Below, piece after piece: positions 5,772-10,783 of a stretch of DNA of 10,783 nt (positions within the stretch are counted from its first letter, which is position 1; each line of letters opens with the position of its first letter). Origin of the DNA: DASTPP01 sp035762175 (GTDB lineage Bacteria; Myxococcota_A; Polyangia; Polyangiales; Polyangiaceae). Where the stretch lies: contig DASTPP010000180.1 of NCBI GenBank assembly GCA_035762175.1, forward strand, positions 1-10,783, read 5' to 3'. A program made the position numbers and the translations under genes. A model generated the notes under the pieces. It did no database searches. It worked only from the letters and a program-made list of their open reading frames with translations, and was not told the DNA's origin.

Positions 5772-7103
5772 TTAAAGGCACTGCACGACGACGCTGCCCG
5801 CCGGCGCGTCGTAGCCGACCGCCACGCCCCCGCCGCACCCAAAGGCGGGGGCGGGCAGGTCCGAGCATGCCTTGCCTCCGGGGAAGAAGTCGCCGGGCCC
5901 GACGCTGAGCTGGGTTTCGGCCTTGAGGTTCGAGCCGCAAACGACGGCGCCGCCCGAGCCCGTGAGCGCCGCGGAAAAGTCGTTGCCCGAGAGGGTGAGG
6001 CCGTTGAAGTCGCCCGAGAGCGACTTGCCCTCGCCGGCCAGGGTCACCGAGACGAGGTTCTTCTCGAACGTGCACGACGCGACCGAGACTTGGCGGGCCC
6101 GGCGCACCTCGACCGCGCCCGAGCCGGCCGAGACGCCCGAGAAGGTGTTGTTCCGAAAGGTCACACCGTCGAGCAGCGTCGCCGCGAGCGACCCCGTGCC
6201 TGCCTCGACGAGCACGCCCGCGCCAGCCGTCGTGCCCTCGACCACGGCCCCCGACTTACCATCGCCATCGAAGGTCAGGCCGGCCGTAGGCCCTATGAGG
6301 ACGCCGCGCGCGTTCGCGGTGACGAGTACGGGTGCCGCCTCGCTACCGGTCACCGTCGCCTTCGCCTCGCCGGTCAGCTCGAGCGCAAGCGTAGCCGCCT
6401 TGATGGTCAGCGGCCCGGCGAGGGTCACGCTCCCCGAACTCGCGGCCACCCCCTTGGCCGCGCCGGCGCCGTCGAGCGCGAAGCCCTTCAGGCTCGAGCC
6501 GTCGGCGAGCGTGACGAGCGGGGCGCCCGCGATGGGCGCCGCCACCTCGAGCGCCACCGGCTTCGTCGGGTCGGCGGCCCGCCCCTCGAGCGCGAGCCCC
6601 GCGCCGAGAGCGACGGGCGCGGGCGCCTCGGCCGAGTCAGCGAAGACGAGCACGCTCTTGGTCTCGCTTCCGACGGCGGCGAGCGCCGGGCCGAGCGCCC
6701 GGAAGTGGCATGCGCCTTCGGGCACCCCGCTCGGCTCACGCCCGGCGTCGACCACGACGAGCGTCGCCCGCGAGCAGCTCGCCGACGGCGCGGTGCAGTC
6801 GCCCCCGACGCACAGCGAGCCCGCCCCCTCGTCGGCGGCGCATGCCGCGTCCGACTCGCAAGGGCCCCCGCCGCCCGAGCCCCCGCCACCGAGCCCCGAC
6901 GAGCCGCCCGCGCCGGCGCCCGAGGCGCCGGCCGAGCCGCCCCCTCCGCCGCCCTCGCCCGAGGCCCCCGCCGAGCCGGCGGCGGGGCAGGCGGGGTCCT
7001 GCGGCTCGCGCCGGCAGTACTCGGCGGGGTCGATCCGCAGGCCCGACGAGCACGCGGCGACGGCGGCGAGGACGCCCGCCCAGGCGAGGGCCCGGGCGCG
7101 CAT
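5772..7103 (-). CDS. Lipoprotein with Gly/Ser linker and right-handed beta-helix-like domain
   Basis: Leftward gene of 443 residues starting at ATG 7103. Residues 1-18 are a lipoprotein signal peptide with lipobox VAAC (Cys18). Residues about 41-80 are a Gly/Ser/Ala linker of low complexity, followed by a Cys-rich segment (Cys at 82, 88, 98, 103, 110) that probably forms disulfides. From about residue 115 to 410 the sequence has short, regularly spaced beta-strand turns with Asn/Gly/Ser ladders (for example DGVTFRNNTFSGVSAGSGAV and DFNGLTLSGNDFSAALTGSG), typical of parallel beta-helix surface proteins. No catalytic residues of a pectate lyase or tailspike type are evident. Such lipoproteins are common in Myxococcota. 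As the last gene of the kinase cassette it is probably a surface-exposed product of the lysogen. A 7-base palindrome surrounds its TAA stop. Confidence 0.75.
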   Translation of the reverse strand: MRARALAWAGVLAAVAACSSGLRIDPAEYCRREPQDPACPAAGSAGASGEGGGGGGSAGASGAGAGGSSGLGGGGSGGGGPCESDAACAADEGAGSLCVGGDCTAPSASCSRATLVVVDAGREPSGVPEGACHFRALGPALAAVGSETKSVLVFADSAEAPAPVALGAGLALEGRAADPTKPVALEVAAPIAGAPLVTLADGSSLKGFALDGAGAAKGVAASSGSVTLAGPLTIKAATLALELTGEAKATVTGSEAAPVLVTANARGVLIGPTAGLTFDGDGKSGAVVEGTTAGAGVLVEAGTGSLAATLLDGVTFRNNTFSGVSAGSGAVEVRRARQVSVASCTFEKNLVSVTLAGEGKSLSGDFNGLTLSGNDFSAALTGSGGAVVCGSNLKAETQLSVGPGDFFPGGKACSDLPAPAFGCGGGVAVGYDAPAGSVVVQCL

Positions 7104-8191
7104 AAGAACGACCCCCCAACCGAGAGCGCAGCACCGCCGCCGGCGACGGGCGCGAGGCCCCCGACGACGCGCGGCGGTTGTCGGGCGAGCCCGAGGTAGG
7201 CCGCGAGGCCGGCCCCGGCGGCGAGCCCGACCCCGAGCGAGACGGCCGAGAGGGCGCCGTAGCGGTCGGCCCGCTCGACGTCGCCCCGAGCCCCCTCGAG
7301 GCACACGGCGCCCGAGCACGAGGACTCGGCGTCGCCCTTGGCCGCGCCCCTCAGCGCCCAGAAGGTCCCAGCGCCGACGAGCCCCGCCGCAGCCGTGCCG
7401 CCGAGCACCCAAGGCCACGCCGAGGCCTTCGGCCGGACGGTGACGGGCGGGGGGTCGTTGACGCGCGTGGGCGGCGGAGGCGCGGGGGCAACAGCGGGCT
7501 CGAGCCTCGCCTCGGCGCGCCCGCCGGGCGTGACGGCGGCCCGGGCGCGGGCGACAACGCGCGGCCCCTGCCTCACCTCGAGCTCGTGCCCGCCGGCGGG
7601 CAGGGTCAGCTCGAGCCCGGGCGCGTAGGCCCCCTCGAGCTTGCCGTCGACCCAGAGCTCGCCCGACGCCTCGCCCGACACGGTCAGGTCGCCGACCCGG
7701 TCGGGCCGAACCAGCTTCGCGTAGAGCCTCGCGGCGAGCCGGTCGCGCGCCCCCTCGTCGTAGGGCAGCTCGGCGGACCGGTCGGGCTCGCCCTCTTGCC
7801 AGAAGTGCAGGCGCACGACGGGCCGACCGCCCTCGCCGGGCCGGACGAGCCCCCAGAAGAAGCGCCGCACGCCGAGGCGCCTCGCCACCTTGCGAAGGCA
7901 CGGCTCGTCGAAGGCGCGCTCGTCGGGCAGCAGGCCGCCGGGCCCCCCGAGCCGGCACTTCGCGTCATACGCGGCGGCGACGAGCGGCGGGCTCTCGCCC
8001 CCGATGGTGTACTCGGGCGCGTCGAGCACCGCCTGGCGCAGGGCGTTCGTGAGCGTCTTCGCCGCGAGGTCGCCGGCCCGGTCGGCCTCGAGCGCGAGGA
8101 CGGCGACGGGCTCGACGCCCGGCCCCATCGGGGCGGCGGGCGCGGGCCGTGCGGCGAGCCCGAGCGCGAGGGCGAGAGTGGCGCGCCTCAC
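6488..8191 (-). CDS. PEGA-domain membrane protein, stop codon apparently lost
   Basis: Leftward gene starting at GTG 8191, overlapping the kinase stop (GTGA). Residues 1-20 are a secretion signal ending in AAPAA. Residues about 25-162 form a domain like the variable N-terminal part of myxobacterial periplasmic proteins. Residues about 166-232 fit a PEGA domain (GDLTVSGEASGELWVDGKLE, then LELTLPAGGHELEVRQG). Membrane segments lie at about 256-281 and 313-336. The conserved-looking end is ALSVGGSF at residue 362 (base 7106), where a stop would be expected. Instead the next codon is TTA and the frame stays open for 205 more Arg/Pro-rich residues, overlapping the lipoprotein gene in another frame. 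One base change (TTA to TAA) would restore a stop overlapping the next ATG. PEGA proteins often accompany Ser/Thr kinases in these bacteria; function is unknown. Confidence 0.7.
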   Translation of the reverse strand: MRRATLALALGLAARPAPAAPMGPGVEPVAVLALEADRAGDLAAKTLTNALRQAVLDAPEYTIGGESPPLVAAAYDAKCRLGGPGGLLPDERAFDEPCLRKVARRLGVRRFFWGLVRPGEGGRPVVRLHFWQEGEPDRSAELPYDEGARDRLAARLYAKLVRPDRVGDLTVSGEASGELWVDGKLEGAYAPGLELTLPAGGHELEVRQGPRVVARARAAVTPGGRAEARLEPAVAPAPPPPTRVNDPPPVTVRPKASAWPWVLGGTAAAGLVGAGTFWALRGAAKGDAESSCSGAVCLEGARGDVERADRYGALSAVSLGVGLAAGAGLAAYLGLARQPPRVVGGLAPVAGGGAALSVGGSFLCAPGPSPGRASSPPSPRARRACGSTPPSTAGASRRTPPAPPPARRGPRARAAEGAARPAPRAPARAARRGSVAGARAAGALASRTRHAPPTRGRARCASGATAPRRRRAARGRRSSWSTPGVSRAGCPKAHATSGRSARRSPPSEARPRACSSSLTRPRRPRPSLSARGSRSRGGPPTRRSRWRSRWRRPSRAPRSSRSPTARA

Positions 8192-10134
8192 CGCCCGCCC
8201 CCGAGCCGCACGACGAACGCCTCGGCCCGCGCGAGGCCCGCCTCGTCGCCGGCGGCGTGACACAGGCTCACCAAGAGGCGCGCTTCGGCGAGCGTGCCCC
8301 GGCCGCCCCTGAGCTTCGCCTCGAGCCGCGCCCGCTCGGCGGCCTTCGCGTCGGGCGCGCCCGGGGCGGGGCGCGGCGCCGACTCGGTGGCGGGCGCGGC
8401 GGGCGCGGCGGGGGCGGCGGGGGCGGCGGGCGGTTCGGGCGCCGCCGCGGCCTCGGGGTGCGGCGCCACCGCGGCGGGGCGCTCGGGCGCCGGGGCGCGC
8501 GGCTCGGCGGCGATGGGGGCGGGGGCCCGCGGCGCGAGCGCCGTCGCGCCGAAGACGGCCGACGCCGCCAAGCCCGCGACCACGAGCGCGCCGTGCGCCA
8601 CGAGGCCGGGGCCCGCCCGGGCGCGCGCGGGGGGCGGAGTCGGCTCGGGCCGGGCCCCCGCCGGGGTGACCGCGATACCGCCCCGCAGGCATGCCCAGTG
8701 CAGTTCGAGCGCCATCCCGCGCGCCGTCTGGTAGCGCCGGTCGGGCTGCCTCGCTGTCGCCTTGTCGACGACGGGGCGCAGGGCGTCGGGCACGAGCGGC
8801 GCGCCCGGCCCGTCGTAGGGCCGAGGGAAGCCGTGCCGGCCGAGCCGCGCTATGTAATCGCTGTCGGCGAGGTGCGCGAGCGGCAGCCGGCCCGTGAGCA
8901 GCTCGACGAGCACGACGCCCGCCGCGTAGAGGTCGGCCCGGCGGTCGGGCGCCGCGCCCGCGCAAAGCTCGGGGGGCAGGTAGCGCGGCGTGCCGAGGGC
9001 CCGGCAGCCGTCGGTCGAAAAGCCGAGCGGCGTGAACCGCTCGTCGCCCTCGGGCGCCTTGACCAGGCCGAAGTCGAGGAGGACGACGAGGCCGTCCGAT
9101 CGCAAGAAAATGTTCGAGGGCTTGACGTCGCGGTGCACGAGCCTGGCGGCATGCACGGCGTCGAGCGCCTCGAGGAGCTGGGAGAGGATGCCGCACGCGA
9201 GCGGAGGGGCGACCGGGCCCCGGCTGACGAGTTCGCGCAGCGTCTCGCCCTCGAGCAGCGGCATCGTGAAATAGGGCCGACCGTCGTCGAGCCGCCCGGC
9301 CTCGTACACCGGCACGACGTGCGGGCCGGCGACGACGCGCAAGGCCTCCCCCTCGCGAACGAGCCGGGCCTCGACGTTTGCGCCGCCTGGGCCGCGGGCG
9401 ACGCCGGCCGAGACGACCTTGAGCGCCACCCGCTCGCCCGAGCCGATGCGCTCGGCCTCATAGACGGACCCCATGCCCCCCCGGCCGAGCCGCCCGAGCA
9501 GGCGGTAGCCCGGCCCCGGCAAGATGGCCCCCGCCTCGTACGACACCGACTCGGCCCGCTCGCGCATCGCTCCCCCCATCCTAACGCCCCCCCCTAAGGC
9601 GTCCGCCTTGCCGGGCTTGCCGGGCCCGCCGGGGGGCGGCGCGAGCGGTAGGCCCGGGTCGCCGTCGAGCCGGGTCACGAGGGCGTAGATGCGCTTGGCC
9701 TCCTCGAACCACTCGAGCTCGCCCCACCCCGCGTGCTCCTCTTCGTTGAGCGACAGGAGCCAGTCGCGCATGCGCTTGTCGAGCCGGTGCTCGATGACGC
9801 CGAGCATCCGGCGGCGCGCCGGGAATGGGTCGGCGCCCGGGTCGACGGCTTGGGGCTGCCGCGGCACCGGCATGACCACCTCGCCCGACTCTTCGTGACC
9901 CTCCAAGAGCCAAAGGTACGAGACGCCGAGGACGGGCGCGAGCGCCTTGGCGGCGTCCAGGGTCATGCCGCGCTTACCGCGGTCGGTCTTGGTGAAGTTG
10001 TGGATGTAGTTTTCGACGAGGCCGGCCTCGCGTGAGGCCACCTTGTCCGGCTTGCCCGACCGCTCGACCGCCTCGCGCAGCCGCCGCCGCTGTCCCTCGA
10101 CGTCCACCGTCCGGCGATGCGCCCCCGTAGCCAT
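8188..10134 (-). CDS. XRE-type repressor fused in frame to a membrane-anchored Ser/Thr protein kinase
   Basis: One open frame of 648 residues from ATG 10134. Residues about 12-75 are a CI/XRE-like helix-turn-helix ending in LWLLEG, the same ending as the divergent regulator. Residues 100-160 are helical, then a Pro/Gly linker. The kinase spans about 205-485: glycine loop GRLGRGGMGSV (214-224), ATP lysine K239, HRDVKPSN with D336, DFG at 354-356, and PPE at 387-389, all intact. A membrane segment lies at about 509-534, followed by a Pro/Ala stalk and a helical C-terminal domain that should be outside the cytoplasm. The start at 10134 is chosen because the operator abuts it; TTG 10188 and ATG 10152 are alternatives but would lie within the opposite promoter region. 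The kinase part resembles myxobacterial PknB-type kinases. A G8 run at 9587-9594 marks the junction, so two separate genes (kinase from ATG 9579 or 9567) remain possible. Its stop overlaps the next start. Confidence 0.8.
   Translation of the reverse strand: MATGAHRRTVDVEGQRRRLREAVERSGKPDKVASREAGLVENYIHNFTKTDRGKRGMTLDAAKALAPVLGVSYLWLLEGHEESGEVVMPVPRQPQAVDPGADPFPARRRMLGVIEHRLDKRMRDWLLSLNEEEHAGWGELEWFEEAKRIYALVTRLDGDPGLPLAPPPGGPGKPGKADALGGGVRMGGAMRERAESVSYEAGAILPGPGYRLLGRLGRGGMGSVYEAERIGSGERVALKVVSAGVARGPGGANVEARLVREGEALRVVAGPHVVPVYEAGRLDDGRPYFTMPLLEGETLRELVSRGPVAPPLACGILSQLLEALDAVHAARLVHRDVKPSNIFLRSDGLVVLLDFGLVKAPEGDERFTPLGFSTDGCRALGTPRYLPPELCAGAAPDRRADLYAAGVVLVELLTGRLPLAHLADSDYIARLGRHGFPRPYDGPGAPLVPDALRPVVDKATARQPDRRYQTARGMALELHWACLRGGIAVTPAGARPEPTPPPARARAGPGLVAHGALVVAGLAASAVFGATALAPRAPAPIAAEPRAPAPERPAAVAPHPEAAAAPEPPAAPAAPAAPAAPATESAPRPAPGAPDAKAAERARLEAKLRGGRGTLAEARLLVSLCHAAGDEAGLARAEAFVVRLGGGR
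8391..8433. repeat. Tandem 9-bp repeat coding for a Pro-Ala-Ala stalk
   Basis: About 4.8 copies of a 9-base unit, CGGGCGCGG or CGGGGGCGG, within the kinase gene. Read on the minus strand it encodes the (Pro-Ala-Ala) repeat after the membrane segment. Being a multiple of three, copy changes would lengthen or shorten the extracytoplasmic stalk without breaking the frame. Confidence 0.75.
9587..9594 (-). other. Run of eight G at the repressor/kinase junction
   Basis: Eight C on the plus strand, eight G in the coding strand, encoding Gly181-Gly183. With one extra G the reading frame would meet TAG (9581-9583) immediately, ending the repressor, and an ATG (9579) would begin the kinase one base later. 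A second ATG at 9567 is preceded by GGGGGGAG, a usable Shine-Dalgarno. Confidence 0.85.
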
Positions 10135-10150
10135 GGTGTCGAACGATACC
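10135..10150. promoter_or_regulatory. Operator copy 3 (abuts the repressor start codon)
   Basis: GGTGTCGAACGATACC, the shared 6-4-6 inverted repeat with one arm mismatch. Its left edge touches the ATG at 10134. On the minus strand it contains TATCGT, in the same place as the -10 box in copy 4, so it may overlap the -10 of the repressor promoter. No good -35 is seen 15-18 bases upstream, as in autoregulated maintenance promoters that need an activator. No Shine-Dalgarno precedes the ATG. Confidence 0.7.
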
Positions 10151-10181
10151 ATCAAGCCTGAGTTAAGCCTCTCGGTCACGT

Positions 10182-10210
10182 TTGACAACCGATCCCCTGC
10201 TGGGTATCAT
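10182..10210 (+). promoter_or_regulatory. Rightward promoter (PR-like) of the small XRE gene
   Basis: TTGACA (10182-10187), a 17-base spacer, then TATCAT (10205-10210): a perfect -35, optimal spacing and a five-of-six -10. Predicted transcription start is about 10217-10219, at the GTG start codon itself, so the mRNA is probably leaderless. The -10 lies inside operator copy 4, which would allow repression. Confidence 0.8.
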
Positions 10211-10218
10211 TCGATACC
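10203..10218. promoter_or_regulatory. Operator copy 4 (abuts the small XRE start codon)
   Basis: GGTATCATTCGATACC, a perfect 6-4-6 inverted repeat and the only copy with no arm mismatch. It contains the -10 box of the rightward promoter, and its last base is directly followed by the GTG at 10219. It is therefore likely the tightest site of the four. Confidence 0.85.
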
Positions 10219-10530
10219 GTGAGAAAAACAGGCGCCCTCCGGACCCTCGCGGCCCGGTTTAAGTACCTCCGGCAGGCCGCCGACCTGACCCAGGCGGCGC
10301 TCGCCGAGGCCGCCGGCGTCGAGCGGCCCTACGTCAGCCAGCTCGAGTCGGGCGGGCGGACCAACCCACGCGCCCGCGAGTTCTGCCGACTCGTCGCCGT
10401 CTTCGGCGTCGACGCGCTCTGGCTGCTCGAGGGCCGGGGCGAGCGGCCCGCCGAGGCCGACGTGCGCGAGGCCGTCGCCCGGGCGCAGCAGACCCAAGCG
10501 GCGGTGCCGGAAGGGCCGGCGGCCGCCTGA
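10219..10530 (+). CDS. Small XRE-family regulator, Cro-like by position
   Basis: Rightward gene of 103 residues from GTG 10219 to TGA 10530. Residues about 6-65 are a classic XRE helix-turn-helix: RFKYLRQAADLTQAALAEAA gives the first helices, GVERPYVSQLESGG the turn and recognition helix, and REFCRLVAVFGVDALWLLEG the closing helices. The rest is a short Ala/Glu/Arg tail with no dimerisation or protease domain. It is divergent from the repressor-kinase gene, and both HTH domains end in LWLLEG, so they are probably distant paralogues that recognise the same operator. There is no Shine-Dalgarno before the GTG and the promoter start point coincides with it, which implies leaderless translation. 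An intrinsic terminator follows directly. Role as Cro-like antagonist rather than main repressor is inferred from its position and small size. Confidence 0.85.
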   Translation: MRKTGALRTLAARFKYLRQAADLTQAALAEAAGVERPYVSQLESGGRTNPRAREFCRLVAVFGVDALWLLEGRGERPAEADVREAVARAQQTQAAVPEGPAAA

Positions 10531-10536
10531 AAACAC

Positions 10537-10574
10537 AGGCGCCCCGACCGGTTGGAGCCGGCCGGGGCGCCTTT
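10537..10574 (+). terminator. Intrinsic terminator after the small XRE gene
   Basis: Stem AGGCGCCCCG (10537-10546) with CGGGGCGCCT (10563-10572), an A/C mismatch, an inner CCGG/CCGG stem and a TTGGAG loop. Only a short TTT follows, so it may be leaky and allow partial read-through into the gene at 10606. Read leftward it is followed by GTGTTTTC, so it could act in both directions. Confidence 0.75.
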
Positions 10575-10605
10575 CCCAGCACGTGTACGCAACGGGAGGG
10601 AACCG

Positions 10606-10783
10606 ATGCGCAAGCCGAAGTCTACTCGTCAATCGACAGAAAGCAAACCCTTCAACCCCGCCGCCTTCGAGGCGCGCGACCGCGCCCTCGGCGGGCTCGA
10701 GCGCGACGAGGGCGCCGTCTGCCGCGCCATCGTCGTCGCGAAGAAGGCGCGGCCCGACTCGCCCGCGCTCGACCGGGCCCTCG
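10606..10783 (+). CDS. Hypothetical protein, C-terminus cut by window edge
   Basis: Rightward frame from ATG 10606 to the window edge, with a strong GGGAGGG Shine-Dalgarno five bases upstream. The 59 visible residues begin MRKPKSTRQSTESKPFNPAA; the N-terminus is basic and polar, then charged and helical (residues 20-59, including one Cys near 39). No family can be recognised from this fragment. It lies after the terminator of the small XRE gene with no clear promoter of its own, so it may be expressed by read-through from the rightward promoter, like an early gene of a phage right operon. Confidence 0.65.
   Translation, partial: MRKPKSTRQSTESKPFNPAAFEARDRALGGLERDEGAVCRAIVVAKKARPDSPALDRAL

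Noticed and set aside
5767..5781. Palindrome GTGCCTTAAAGGCAC around the lipoprotein stop codon
   Set aside because: The hairpin would have only about a 5-bp stem and no T-run follows, so it does not qualify as a terminator; no second copy was seen that would suggest a binding or attachment site.
5715..7199. 494-codon plus-strand frame opposite the beta-helix lipoprotein
   Set aside because: It is a mirror of a gene with a clear lipobox and beta-helix pattern; there is no Shine-Dalgarno or domain in the plus-strand product.
8665..8679. GGTGAC..GATACC, similar to the operator, inside the kinase gene
   Set aside because: The spacing between half-sites is three rather than four bases and the left arm has more mismatches; it lies in coding sequence without promoter elements, so chance is more likely.
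8149..9597. 482-codon plus-strand frame opposite the kinase
   Set aside because: The minus strand carries a kinase with every catalytic motif; the plus-strand product is low-complexity and has no start signal.
10207..10632. 141-codon minus-strand frame across the small XRE gene and its terminator
   Set aside because: It runs antisense through a clear XRE gene, an intrinsic terminator and the next gene's Shine-Dalgarno, and its product shows no domain.

Overview
The window is very GC-rich DNA and looks like the regulatory and early region of a temperate phage, prophage or related integrative element living in a member of the Myxococcota, most likely Polyangiales-like. The host guess rests on three things: the composition, a eukaryotic-type Ser/Thr kinase followed by a PEGA-domain membrane protein, and a Gly/Ser-linker lipoprotein, a combination typical of those genomes. 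The phage reading rests on a divergent pair of XRE regulators, a Rha/antirepressor-family protein, and tightly overlapping small unknown genes. No integrase, replication or virion gene is visible, so a plasmid or other element is not excluded.

Layout. (1) 1-5444, all leftward: an operon-like run with a GTG-initiated gene at 5444, two coupled genes (5088, 4858), a lipoprotein resembling a trypsin whose catalytic triad is gone (4157), an antirepressor-like protein (3137), a Cys-motif protein (2115), a small basic protein (799), a 33-residue membrane protein (357) and a gene cut by the left edge (259). (2) 5445-5771: control region with a leftward promoter (TTGACA, 16 bp, TAACAT) covered by two operators, preceded by hairpins that may terminate the cassette on its right. 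(3) 5772-10134, leftward: a regulator/kinase gene, a PEGA-domain protein and a beta-helix lipoprotein. (4) 10135-10218: divergent control region with two more operators. (5) 10219-10783, rightward: a small XRE regulator that is probably leaderless, an intrinsic terminator, and the start of another gene.

How it works together (inference). The same 16-bp sequence, GGTrTC-N4-GATACC with at most one mismatch, occurs four times: two copies over the leftward promoter near 5.5 kb and two directly against the start codons of the divergent regulators near 10.2 kb. This is the logic of a lambda-like immunity region (leftward early promoter, rightward Cro-like gene, autoregulated repressor). Unusually, the repressor reads in frame into a complete Ser/Thr kinase with a C-terminal membrane segment, and the junction carries a run of eight G. 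The kinase, PEGA protein and lipoprotein lie downstream of the repressor in its orientation, so they would be made in the lysogenic state. Adding one G would split the gene into a stand-alone repressor and a stand-alone kinase, so the fusion is either real, switchable, or a sequencing artefact.
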